Shown here: piece after piece, positions 1 through 10,952 of the stretch
How positions within the stretch are numbered: position 1 is the first letter of the stretch
Layout of the letters: each line of letters begins with the position of its first letter
Source of the DNA: Botryotinia globosa
Taxonomy: Eukaryota; Ascomycota; Leotiomycetes; Helotiales; Sclerotiniaceae
NCBI GenBank assembly: GCA_014898425.1
Contig: RCSZ01000001.1
Coordinates: 1,178,001 to 1,242,000, forward strand
DNA length: 64,000 bases
Reading direction: 5' to 3'
Position numbers and translations under genes: made by a program
The notes under the pieces: model-generated
Database searches by the model: none
What the model saw: the letters and a program-made list of their open reading frames with translations, nothing else
Told to the model about the DNA's origin: nothing

Positions 1-737
1 TGTTAATTACTAGATGCTTTTTGCTTCTAAAGGATTATAAAGCCGGACACATCGGCTCTATAGAATTCTTTTCTATTATAAAAATCCTGAGAAGCTTTTC
101 CCTTCTCCTTCTTTGAACCTCGACTCAAGGAATCTTTTGTTCGTCATTCAATTCTACCGCAAAGTTCACGATTAGTTGATTGATTGCCTAGGTACCTACT
201 TTACATTCGACCCCTCGTCCAGCTACTTGGAAAGGGAGAAATTGAGCAAAGCGGGCGAGTTTAATCGGTTCTACCTCTCACGCTGAGAGACACTTCGTCT
301 TGGGAACGACTAAGAGTTCTGTTTCTAGAGCTCGTCTCGTCCGGACAGTGCAATCATCTCGAAGATGCTTCAACCAAGACCCATCCACGCACTTGCTCAT
401 TTGGGGCGACTGTTAACTGCGAATCCAAAGAAGAGCTTCGCATTATGCTATCACGACACAAAAAATATGGTCACATACAAAACGGAGTTCGTTACGAACA
501 ATCAAATCAAAAAGTTACTTGAACGAGTGTGATGGATTATCCTAAATCAACAAACAAAAACAAGTGGACCCTGCTTCAACCCCCGTCCGTCGCAAACAAT
601 ACATCTATATCTCGTCGCGTCCGACCAAGAAGATAGCATACATCCACTGTGTCATTCCCAGGAAATAACAAGCAGAAACTCCTCTCAATGCAAGGATCAA
701 TCACTATTCCAACTCATCACATGGTGTACTGGTCGTC
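1..737. other. Intergenic, nothing recognised
   Basis: No open frame with family-like composition and no tRNA-like fold was seen here. It lies downstream of the minus-strand Cys-rich gene that ends at 738. Confidence 0.5.
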
Positions 738-990
738 TCACTCGTGGTCTTCGGTCATTGCTGTCTTGGTCGAGATGGCTGGTGATATGACGGAGCGACG
801 AGGTGAATACTTATGAGACTATGTGAGGAGAGGTTGAGGGATGATGCGATTAGTGCTACAGTGGTGTATGTTAATACCTGGTGCCTGCCCAGCGGCACGG
901 AAGAAGTTTGCATACCTTGTCTTTGCAGCAGCCGCAGGTGCTTGAGCAACCTTCAGAGGCAGCATGAGTACAGCAAGAGCATGGAGACAT
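738..990 (-). CDS. Candidate Cys-rich metallothionein-like mini-protein
   Basis: Read on the minus strand, exon 1 (990-916) starts at ATG and encodes about 25 residues with seven cysteines: it begins MSPCSCCTHAASEGC and goes on with a CGCC cluster followed by KDK. A GT donor (GTATGC) follows at 915. Two acceptors keep frame to the same stop at 738: one after CACATAG, with an upstream CACTAAT branch-like site, and a later one at 765 that gives the short tail TAMTEDHE. Without splicing, the frame would instead close after 40 codons and add two more cysteines. Paired and spaced cysteines suggest metal binding in the cytosol, by analogy with fungal metallothioneins. The clear metallothionein 1.5 kb upstream on the same strand supports the idea. 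The exon structure and C-terminus remain uncertain, and the assignment rests on cysteine pattern alone. Confidence 0.45.
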
Positions 991-2491
991 GATGAATATT
1001 GGTGATTTGTTTGTGGAGTGTGTCGGTTGGTTTTATCGTGGTGATTTGTGTGGATGTTCGTTTGATTGTATTGATGTATTGCTGATGAAGGAAAACCAAA
1101 AACAAGAGGAAGTAAAGCAGATACTTATACTCACAGATAGAAGCTATAAGCTTCAGAGATTGGCCAGCGGGAGCTTGCGAAAAGAAGCTAGAGTGCGAGG
1201 CATAGAATGCGACCGGCGAGTGACCTACGCTTCCAGGATATATCCTGACAGATTGAGAAAGGAGGGGTCCCCAAACTAATGTTAGATGCCACAAATCACA
1301 CAGCAGGCGGAACAAGAGGCAAGTGATCAACCATCATTCGATAACGATTACTCGACGGCGTGGGTGTCCTTCCCCGGAGATCTTGGTCTCACGTTAGTAT
1401 TTTGCTTTTTTGGGTAACCCGAGAGCAAGAATTCATCGACAGTGGGGTATTTTGGTGAGGGTGTGGTAAGATATTGTTACACAATTATTGCGCCGATCTT
1501 GAGCAGCATGGCTGACACAACGTCAGGAAATTTCAAGATATATTCAATGATGCAGCTTGCTCGAAGAAGAACAATCAATCGCGGCAAAACAGCGACCTGG
1601 ATAAAGTCACGGAGAGTTTCTCGGATACACTGATGTCAATACGGTACTAGTTCAACATCATACTTCTAATGTTTGAAGGCTCCTGGGCAATGTGACTTAT
1701 CCATTCCTGGGCAGAGATGGCAAGGCTAAGACACTCTGGACCAAAGGATGCATTGATAAGATGGGAGACAATAAGGCTTTGAAGACGTGGCATCACCTTT
1801 ATGGAGGCTCGAGTCGCGAAGTGGATAAAGTTTCAGCGTGGTCGGGAAAGCCTTAGAGTCTTGAGCTGATGAATCCTTGGACTTGGTACTGGGATGTGAT
1901 CAAGCTGGGAGATTGTAGCCCATTCATAAGGCCACGAGGAAACTTTCCCGCCCGCGGAAGAAGGCTTGTGATACTTTGATGATAAGATAAACTAATATGG
2001 GCTCATAACAAATGAAAGGTAATACAATTGGTAAGTCGTGCAATGATGAATTACCTGCGTTTACCCCGCCATTTATCGCAAGGGGAGTATAAAGTAGTGG
2101 GGTATTTATTTATCAAGAGTTTCTCTCGTCACAATCACAAAGATCAATATTTTGGAAGCAGATTACGATATGAAATATTGGGAGTCAAGATGACAATTGA
2201 TTTGATATCAAAGCAAGTTTGAGAACTCCTTCCCCTTTCCGTTTCCCTTCCGCATGAAACCCAGATATCAAAAGCTTTCCATTCCCCCAAGTTTGCTGCA
2301 TCAAGTCCAACCCAACGACAATCTTTCTGTATCCATTGCGTGCCCGGCTAAATAGAAAAGCGTCCGCCCACAAGATCAAGATGTTTTGTTCGCATCGAAG
2401 AGGAGGATTTTCAATAGGTAATTCGAGGTCATTTCGAGAGAGTTGATGAGGTGTTTAATGAACGGAATTGCGCATCATATTGAAGAACCGA
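991..2491. other. Intergenic between two Cys-rich genes
   Basis: About 1.5 kb, upstream of the candidate at 738-990 and downstream of the metallothionein at 2492-2643. It contains only short open frames of random composition. I see no supported gene. Confidence 0.5.
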
Positions 2492-2643
2492 TTAGCAGGT
2501 GCAGTTGCCCTTTTCGCATTTGCCTAACAATAGCATTAGTACGAATTCTCAACCAGCTCAAGCAATCCGAAGAATGTGATACAAGGGACAAGAGTGAGAT
2601 ACATACAGGATTCGCCGCAGTTGCATCCGTGTGCTTCAGGCAT
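2492..2643 (-). CDS. Metallothionein, 22 residues, two exons
   Basis: Exon 1 is 2643-2607 and exon 2 is 2523-2492 on the minus strand. The intron (2606-2524) has a GTATGT donor, a TACTAATG branch-like site and a TTAG acceptor, and it splits a cysteine codon. The product begins MPEAHGCNCGES and ends CKCEKGNCTC, giving six cysteines in three Cys-X-Cys pairs out of 22 residues and no aromatic residues. This is the classic layout of small fungal metallothioneins (copper/zinc thionein type, for example the 22-residue Magnaporthe MMT1), which bind Cu(I) or Zn through thiolate clusters in the cytosol. The intron position inside a cysteine codon and the good splice signals make this a real gene although it is far too short for routine ORF calling. 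No metal-response promoter element was identified. Confidence 0.85.
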
Positions 2644-3509
2644 CTTGATAGATTTGAGATGGTGGTTGTTAAAGGTTTAGGTTGTTGAAGATTTGTTGAT
2701 GTGAAGTGGTAGGGAGGTAGATTTGTTTTCTTTCGTGGTTGTGGTTGTAAGATTTTACTGGAAAGAAGTTGAACTCTTAAGTATCTCCAGGATGGACTCG
2801 GAATCGCTTGCATTCACTCCGATTCTCCCACAACTTCTCAATCTTGACCAACCACATCCATTCACATTGCGCTCTTTGTGCGTCTCTTTGATCATTCTAT
2901 GGAGCAAGGCGCATGCGTGCGGTGTTATTGCTTTACCCCACCACACCGCACAAACCTCTCACCCAACCATGTAGCATCTGACCCTCCCGAGCCCCCTCCT
3001 TCACGCAATTCAATGGATGCATCTAATACGACCCCGCTATCGTACACTACCTAATAGGTAATGGCAAATTGATAGGCAATACATTCACCCGGATATCGTA
3101 TAGAAGTCGTGTGAGAGTCAGACTGTGAATCTGGAAATCGGTGCTTGATATCCGGTGTGAGAGATGGTCTAATGATACACCGCACCCCACCTCCTGAAAC
3201 CCTTTCCGTTTCGCTACTCCTTGAGTGATTGCAGCTAGGTATGGCTCGTATGGGGCTGCCTAGATGATTTCGGGTGGTGTTAGACTGTTATTAGTGGGGG
3301 GAAGTAGAAAGGGCTCGAGGAAGGGTCCGAGGATTTGTTATTCATTCTTTCTCGTTTCGTTCTGTTGCGCAGGCCGCACATGCTAATTATTCATTCATTC
3401 GATTGAGCAAAATTGAAATTGATTGGGGTGGTGATTGATTTGAAGATTACATTAATACTCACATGCTTTGATGCTCCCGTCGCTTTACACGTGTGTATTT
3501 GCTGTGGCG

Positions 3510-3540
3510 ATAGCAATAGCAATAGCAATAGCAATAGCAT
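3510..3540 (+). repeat. ATAGCA hexanucleotide microsatellite
   Basis: About five copies of ATAGCA in tandem in intergenic DNA, giving Ser-Asn runs in an overlapping frame that is unlikely to be translated. Confidence 0.9.
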
Positions 3541-4070
3541 GATCTCGCAATGGGGTATGAACCTTGAGGATTCCAAGGTTACTCCCAGTATTGGGTATCT
3601 ACATGTACGTATCGTGGTGAGAAGTCATGATATAATACGGAGTAATGAGAATACTATTCGACTCAACTTACTTGCCTATCGACCTACAAAGTAGTACCTA
3701 CCAACGCTCAACAAGGTTACCGTGGTACGGTACAGAGTATCTAGATTCTACGTACGTACACAGCATGATGAAATGAAATGAAAGTTTGCAAATGTACAAT
3801 GTGACATGTGCGTGGGAGTAACATGATTCATTTTGTGCATGAAGGATCGTATGGCGTGTGAGGAAGGGGGGGGGAACGAATGAGATGGTTGGATGGGGTG
3901 TGGGATGTGTACATAGATACTAGGTAGGTTTCCTAGATAGTAGATAGAGATATAGATTCGTATATGGATAGACATTCTTTCGGTTGAGAATCTGCTTATC
4001 GGAGAAGACCCTGAGAGTGTGGATTGGTGATCGGATCATTGGTATGGTAGTTGTCTTTTGGAATCGAGAG

Positions 4071-4087
4071 TTTCTTTCTTCTTTCTC

Positions 4088-4120
<33 letters not shown>

Positions 4121-4148
4121 TCTTCTCTTCTCTTCTCTTCTCTTCTCT
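4071..4148 (+). repeat. TTTC / TCTTC pyrimidine microsatellite
   Basis: A polypyrimidine tract with about six TTTC units running directly into about six TTCTC units. The plus strand is almost purely C/T over some 75 bases. Confidence 0.9.
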
Positions 4149-4399
4149 CGAGAAATCGACTATGTACCATAAAATAGAAGAACTACATATATTTACTGCA
4201 AAGCAAGAACATGGATTGTGCAGCGACTTGCTCCTCTGATTCTCGCATGCAGATACATATCAGGAATTCGTAGCGTGTGCTTGAGTCAGGGCTTTTTTCT
4301 TCATTGTCTTTACGCGCTTGAGAGGGGAGGAAGGAATGTATCGCATCTGACATGTGTCGTATGATAAGTGAGGTTGTTGTGTTTTTCTGCCATACTGGT

Positions 4400-4476
4400 T
4401 TTGTCTTGTCTTGTCTTGTTATAGGTATGTGTATGTGTATGTGTAGTGTGGTGTGGTGTAGTGTTGTGTTGCGTTG
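4400..4476 (+). repeat. TTGTC, GTATGT and GTGTG simple repeats
   Basis: Four TTGTC units, then three GTATGT units, then an imperfect GTGTG/TTGTG stretch. All are intergenic. Confidence 0.85.
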
Positions 4477-5269
4477 TCAGTGAAACTATCCGGAGGTGGG
4501 TAGTCTCGTGGTTTAGATGGGTCATGTGATGTGGGTTGAGTGTTCATATATGTATGTCTTGATGATCGGAAGTACGTGGAGGATGGATGTGAGGGGTTGA
4601 TGTTTTGTTTGCTTTTGTGTTGTTGTTTGGGGTTTCTTTTTCTTTTCTTTTGGTTTTAACTTTATGTCTTTCTGATACTAAGACGTAGCACAAGTGTGAC
4701 TGTGTATATATGTATAATCTCGAAGCATCTTAGCAGAATTCGGGATTAGTCCCATGGTTGTGGTATTCATGAGAAAGAGATAGAAAGACCTTATGTGGTG
4801 ATTTTGATGATACAGTATATCAGAATCAAAAGTCGATACAGACCTCAAATTATCAATTTCCGCCCCCCCTTCTCTTCGGCGAATACTTAGCCAGGTATCA
4901 TCGAGATACTCATTACTAGATATTGATTGATATATTATCTTTGCCGAATATATTCAAACCCGTGGTAGATGACTATATATCTATTCATTTGGATTATACC
5001 CAGAATGAAGGTAAACATCGTTCGCATCTCAAGTTATATCAATACAATATCACGGGCTCTGTATCCGGGAGTAACTCCATGATACCGTGGTTTTGTAGTT
5101 AGGTCCAGACACAGGATATCAAGTCCCTTTGCTGATACTGGCTTCTCTTCTTTCCAGCTATTCTTTTACTCTCCCTGCCTCTCTTTCTCTCTCAGAAACC
5201 CTATGTCGCTGATAAGTCGGATACCCCAGTTTCGGGCCACCCCTTTTCAGATCACCTTTTCATATCAAA

Positions 5270-5680
5270 AATCACTTTTCTAGTTTATAAATATCTTTAT
5301 TAATATAAAATATAATTTAATGAAAATTTACATATATATATAATTCAAGTTATTTTAAATCTATTTTGAAATCTTCAAATTTTTAGCATTTTTATAGATT
5401 CATTTTTTAAATTTCAAAATATCGATTCCTAATTTGTATATGTGACAGATATCACGTGATACATTGATGACTCATCACAACCTTAGTTAAGGCTAGCTTG
5501 AACTAAGACGATTGTTATTATATAAGAGATGAAGAGATCTCTTAAGGATCTCTTTCCTCTTTAGCTAATCTCTATAATATGCTCTAATATGTGATTATGA
5601 TAGTATAGAAATTATATATAAATTTAAAACTTTATAAAAACTATAATAATTTTGAAGGAAAAATAACTAAAAATAAATTA
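5270..5680. other. AT-rich block
   Basis: A very A/T-rich stretch (long runs such as TATAAATATC, AATATAAAATATAA) that contrasts with flanking DNA. Such blocks in filamentous ascomycetes are often transposon relics mutated by RIP. That origin is inferred, since no coding part of an element is recognisable. The possible LTR at 5441-5590 lies within it. Confidence 0.6.
5441..5590 (+). mobile_element. Possible solo LTR of a copia-type retroelement
   Basis: Starts TGTGACAGATATCACGTGATA, holds a TATATAAG box followed by a CT-rich transcript-start-like stretch, and ends near CTCTAATATG. The palindromic ATCACGTGAT near the 5' end and the TATA/CTC order resemble fungal copia LTRs. No flanking duplication, primer-binding site or pol sequence was found, so the boundaries are only approximate. 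Confidence 0.3.
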
Positions 5681-5810
5681 TAAAAGTTGATTCATCAATC
5701 GTAGATGTAACACTTTGCCTTAGAAGAACTGCGAGAGCAGGGTACAATTTATCCTTAGAATCTACAACTATAGAATCGAGAGTAAAGCGCTCGTAGAGCG
5801 CTCCTATATA

Positions 5811-6176
5811 CAGAAAAACTTGGCTATACCGGACTGGGATATACCGGAATCTTGGATATACCGGAATAATTTCCTTATTTGAACACTTTTTATATAGTGA
5901 TACCGGATTTTTTGGATATACCAATATACCGGACACTTTTTTCATAAATCCGATGTAAATTTTGGTGATAAATTTAGCTGAATAAGCTTGTTTTTTTGAT
6001 TAATAAGCATAATTCGCTTTAGTCACATGATTTTTTCGAAAATATCGGGGTTTGGAACTGAAATCGGATATAAATTTTGGTTAGAAAGCTTGGGCCATTA
6101 TTTTTTATACCGGAATCTTGGATATACCGGATTTAATTGGTCGAAAATCTCAGTCCGGTATAACCAAGTTCTTCTG
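5811..6176. mobile_element. 366-bp MITE with 26-bp TIRs and TA target duplication
   Basis: The left end CAGAAAAACTTGG and the reverse complement of the right end CAGAAGAACTTGG continue as inverted repeats for 26 bases with two mismatches. The element is flanked by TA on both sides (5809-5810 and 6177-6178), as expected for Tc1/mariner/pogo (Fot1)-type transposition. The interior is short, carries no transposase and is full of a subterminal motif TATACCGGA (at least eight copies counting both strands). It lies at the 3' end of the minus-strand ankyrin-SPRY gene and contains that gene's stop codon. Family placement is inferred from the TA duplication and structure. Confidence 0.85.
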
Positions 6177-9100
6177 TACTAGCTATGTACACGTGATCGG
6201 GCACGTGAGCGTGGGTGCGATCCGTGACAGTGGAGTCCCCATTCTCTGTTGAAGATTTCATCACCGGTGGTTTCAGCGTCTCGTCGCTATTATAATCTCT
6301 TTGAAACACGAAATCGGCGGATTTTCCGTCACTGTTCGGGAACACAGCTTTTATCTCCCAGCCTTCCTGGGTGATATCCATGGAAACGGCCGGGTATAGT
6401 TTTCCGCCGTTATCCTCAAATGCCCGCCCTGAGCTCAAGTTAGTCACAGATGGGTTTTAATTATGTGCCGGCAATAATTTACCGATGACCTCTCCTCCTC
6501 GGGTGTAAAATGCGCTGTTCTTTGCAAAATTTACTCCGCATCCAATAACCTCGCCCTTGGAATAAGGTTTACTATAAGGAATTCCTTCCCATGTTCGCTT
6601 GCCATTCTCGTAGACACAGCCATCATCTGAGTGAAATCCCCACGATCCTGCGTCCCAGCCAAGGCACCTGTTCAAAGGAGCTTTATCATCGCAGAACCCG
6701 ATAGTGAGGAACCTTGAGGTATTTGTTAGCGTTGTTATCTAATGGGGTAGTGTTGGAACTTACCCCTCCTCGGGGACTTTGATAATTTGGATCTCAAAGT
6801 AAAAGACTTCTTTGAAGAGCGGTAACATTGGGTAGTCCGTCCTGGCAGCTCCATACTTTGTCACCGCGTGTCCCAGATTTTCAAATTTGGTTCCACCTAT
6901 AATTGAGTGTATCAGCTTCATAAGATTTCCAAGTTTTTTGGCTCAAAAACTCACCGATAGTGCTGAGAGTGGTTCCGTCAGATGCCAACCCCAGACCAGG
7001 GAATCTATCGTTGGGGTGCCAACAAGACGGCCTCTTCAGATCAGGGGTAACGAGTGGGGTCACACCCGCGTGTTTCAGGATATCTTCCATACGGTCAAAC
7101 CCGTATCTTGTGGCGGTGTACAGGGGAGTCCAACCATCAGGCCCTGGATATTCAACATCGATATCCTCTTTCTCAAGGAGCTTGACAAGTGCTGCTTGTT
7201 TGTTGGATGCAACAGCTCCGTGAAGAGCAACGTTCCAGGGCTTGATGGTATAATCATCATACTTCTCCAAGGCCTCGATGATTTTGTTCAGTGTCTCCAT
7301 TCGGGCAGCTCGGGCAGCCCAGTATAGAGGGTCGCGGTTCCGACAGTCAACAATGCGCGGGTTTGCGTCGCTTTCAAGGAGGTTTCGGACAATCTCGAAA
7401 TGATTGAGCGATGCTGCGTGCGCTAATGCCGTTTTCTGCTCAAAATCTTGTGCGTCGACGGTTTCACGGCTTCTGTACTTCGATTCAAGTAGTCTGCTGA
7501 CAATATCGTCGCAGCCAAGCACAGTGGCGACGATGAGAGGCGTTTGACCTTTGGCATCTACCTCACTCGTATCAAAATAATTGCGACAGAGGAGCCAATT
7601 TACGACGACGGGGTTGCGGCTCACAACTCCATGCATTGATACGGAACGGCCGTCAGAGTCTCTCGAGAGAAAATCCGCCCCAGCACCTACCATGGCATCC
7701 AAGATGTCGGATCGACCGCTGTTGGCTGCAGCGTGGACTGGCAATCGTCCTCCAACCCCAGGCTTGGAGATGTCTGCTCCGTTTTTCAGCATAATGTCGA
7801 TAGTAGTCAAATCAATTCCTCCTAGAATAGCTGCATTCAGGGGAGTATCGAGGTTACCGCCAGTCAAGTTGACGTTTGCTCCCTTTCCGAGTAGTAACTT
7901 AATGAGTTTTGTGTTTTGCTTGGATATTGCTATCTGTAAGGCAGTGGGTTGGGTTTCTTCAAAGAAATCGATGTCAGCTCCCTCTCCAAGGAGCCGGTGA
8001 ACTTTTTCCTCCGCATCTGTCTCACTTTCCACAGCGACACACAGGGGGCTGCCATGCTTGCCATCTGGTACATTGACACTTGATTTTTTACCCAGAAGCC
8101 AATTGACAGCAGAGATGCTACCATTTAAACAGGCTGCATGCAGTGCAGTGAAATAAAGTTCTGTAGGCGTGTTCACGTCAAGGCTTTGACCAACAATGAT
8201 CTCTGCCAGCTCTGGGTTGAAGGATGACATCGATACGCACTCACAAAGGACAGAAGCATATGTGTCGCTGCTTTCAGTTATCTTGATATATTTAAGTAGG
8301 AGTTGAATAAGCTCGGGAGTGTTGTGCTGCCCAAATGCGAAGTACAGGGGTGAGTTCTCAAAGTTGTGTGCCAGACTTGGATTTGCGCCAGCCTGAAGTA
8401 GGACTTTTGCGGTTTCTTCATAACCTCGGCTAATGGCCAACGCTAGTGGTGTACGGCCTTTACCGTTGAGAGAGTCTGGGTTGACATCATTTTCAGGTTT
8501 CAACAGTAATTCGGTGATTGACGGACTATCATATGCCGCATGAAGAAGATTCCAGTCATCCTCATCCTTGGTGTGAACGTCTGGCTTTGGTATGGAGTCC
8601 AAGAGCGCTTTAACCAAGTCTAAATTTCGACGATAGACTGCCAAGTATAAAGGAGTTCGTTCGAAGAAGTCTTTTAGGTCATTATTGGCACCAGCTACGA
8701 GGAGACGATTTGCAATTTCCGGAGTAGTTGCATTGTGCATCATAGTGGAGCCGTATTTATCCTGAGCGGTGATATCGCAGAGTGAATTTGGAATAAGTAC
8801 CTCGATGCCTTGCAAAAAGTTCCATCGGACTGCTATATGCAAGGGTGTGGCGCCGTCATTGTCTTTGACATCACATTTCCATCCTTTTTCCAGAAGTAGA
8901 CGCAAGATATCTATATTCTTAGTGTTGTGAAGTGGTGTTCCTCCACGGTCGAATTTTCCGTCATCATTGGTTTTTTTTAGAATTTCAATAAACTCCTCGA
9001 CCTCTTTGGTGTTGTTCCTGATGACCATGTGATCGAAAGCCGTTAAGTTCCTTACATTTTTCTTCCATATAATTTCCTCGAACGTACATAGACTCTTGAC

Positions 9101-10948
9101 TACCGCAAGATGCCCATTTTTTGCAGCATAATGTAATGCCGTTTCATTACTGCTGTCGATCACTTTGGGGTCGGCTTGATTCTCAGGACGAAGAAGCCTT
9201 TGGACACATGGTAGTTGTCCATTTTTTGCGGCAAAATGTAACGCCGTCTTGGACTCAATGTCGGCGAGATCTATGGTTGCATTGTGCGAAAGAAGAATAC
9301 CAGCAATTTCTTCGTGTCCTGCTTGGGCTGCAAGATGAAGTGGAGTCATCCCTCTCTTTGCAGTGGCATCAACCTGAAACAGTTTTGTGTCTCTTGAATA
9401 TTTGAGCAGCGCGGCAAGTATCTTTGAGTGCCCTCCCTTGGCTGCGAGATGGAGTGCTGTGTTTCCGCGAGCGTCGATTGCAACTTTTGTTAAGCTGTCA
9501 TTAAGAAAAGTCTCAACAATTTCAGTATGTCCGTTTTTTGCTGCCAAGTTCAGAGAAAAGGCCCGTCTTTCGGTTCGATCTCGCCATTTCTGGCAAGGAT
9601 GGCGTTGACAATCTGACAGGAGGTTGCCTTCGATGGCAGCAGGGCTTGGTGGTGGGTGCTGGTCTTCTATTTCCGCCCTTGCAATACTTTCTGCCTCTTT
9701 ATTGCTACCTTTTAAGTCCATCATTAAATTCAGGAGACTCAAATGCCCCTCTCGTGCAGCAAGATCAATAGGAGATAAACCATGGCTGTTTATGGTATCG
9801 ACAAGCTTCGAAGCATCATTCCTATTCTGCAGAATGATTTCCGCTGCCTTCAAGTGACCGTATGCTGCTGCCAGGTGAAGTGCAGTGTTTCCAGTGTTTC
9901 CATCGGAATTTGAAATTTTGTCTTCATCACCGCTATGTTCTCCATTAGCATTTGCTTGTCGGAGTAGCGCCACCAGCTCAGGAAATCCTCCCATGGCCGC
10001 GTATTCGAGTGGATCGTATCCAGAAGAGTTTTTCTTGTTCACATCAGCACCATGCTTAATTAAGGTTTGGGCGATTTCGTATTGTCCCGTGAGCGCTGCT
10101 AGGTGAAGACTTGTCTCAGACCAAAGAAGGCAGGAAAGAGGAAAAGTTTCTGTTTCCGAGAGAGGAGAGTCCGTATCATTCATGTCTGAGTCAGAGCCGT
10201 AGTCTGGATCGCTGTATCTGAATTCTCGGTCATGGCTTCTCCGCCTGGATAATGATGACTGTTGATCTGGAGGGGAAGACGTTGGGACATTTTCTTCGGC
10301 ATTTTTTTGTAAAAGCAACAACACGATATTCTTACGGCCACCACATGTGGCGTGATGAAGTGGTGCGTACCCTGTTTCGTCTGGTTTATTTATGTCGGTA
10401 CCAACACCAAGCAAGCTTTCGACAACCCTTTCAAAGCCTCCTGCAGCGGCAAGACCTAGCGCTTCAGACGATCTCACATTCTTATTGAGCAACTTCTGAA
10501 CAACTTCATTGTGTCCATTCTGGGCAGCGAGATCAAGCGCCTTTTGCACCTGGTCGTTGAAGTCCTCACTGGACTCTACGAGCTTGATACAATCATCGAC
10601 AAGTTCTGTCAACCCAAAATTGCAAACAATCTTCAAAGGATCGTCTAGGTGTATACTATTGCTCTTGGGTGATGGCTTCAATTGGTGATATAAGTTTCTC
10701 CAGATATCGACCCTCTTATCGTCTTGAAGAAACTGCAACACAAACTCATAAGCCGCTGGTTTAGAGCTTGTTTCCAGAAAGTGCTGAGGCCAGTGTAAAG
10801 ATGCGTAGCTGAGAAAGCTGAACTCCCCATCGGAGGGGAGGGAACACTGGGTACCGTCTTTACCCATGATCAATGCTGAGCCGCGTTGCCCGAAGCTTTT
10901 CAAATATTCCAGACAATGAGAAAGAATTCTATAATGTGCATCTAACAT
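6133..10948 (-). CDS. Ankyrin-repeat protein with C-terminal SPRY domain (5'-truncated NLR-like)
   Basis: Four exons, minus strand: 10948-6955, 6896-6764, 6712-6483, 6428-6133, all phases consistent, about 1550 residues. Residues about 1-90 resemble the linker that follows NACHT in fungal NLRs (motif YASLHWPQHF). Then come roughly two dozen ankyrin repeats (for example GNTALHLAAKGGH, GMTPLHLAAQAGH). The last 250 residues form a SPRY domain (GWDAGSWGFHSDDG, GGKLYPAVSM) carried by the small exons. Fungal NACHT-ankyrin proteins are thought to act in non-self recognition, the repeats and SPRY binding the ligand. Here no NACHT or effector domain precedes the repeats: homology stops near 10945, where a subtilase fragment begins on the other strand. 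The frame stays open antisense to that fragment to beyond 11272, but I chose the first ATG downstream of the junction. The last 14 codons and the stop come from the MITE at 5811-6176. It may be expressed as a truncated protein or be a decaying gene. Confidence 0.75.
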
Positions 10949-10952
10949 AGAT

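Larger units (their letters stand above)
2644..5440. other. Long gene-poor stretch with simple repeats
   Basis: Roughly 2.8 kb upstream of the metallothionein. It contains an ATAGCA hexamer array, a long pyrimidine tract, TTGTC and GT-rich arrays, and a G run near 3869. Beyond 5270 the base composition turns strongly AT-rich. No protein family or RNA gene was recognised. Confidence 0.5.

Noticed and set aside
4051..4239. Frames of Ser/Phe/Leu runs around 4.1 kb
   Set aside because: Translations of the pyrimidine microsatellite, not genes.
5667..5945. 92-codon minus-strand frame running from inside the MITE to 5667, with a KLYPALAV motif echoing the SPRY motif KLYPAVSM
   Set aside because: I tested whether it is a displaced C-terminus of the ankyrin-SPRY gene. 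Removing the element and one TA gives an immediate TAG, so it is not in continuity. The similarity is short and probably chance.
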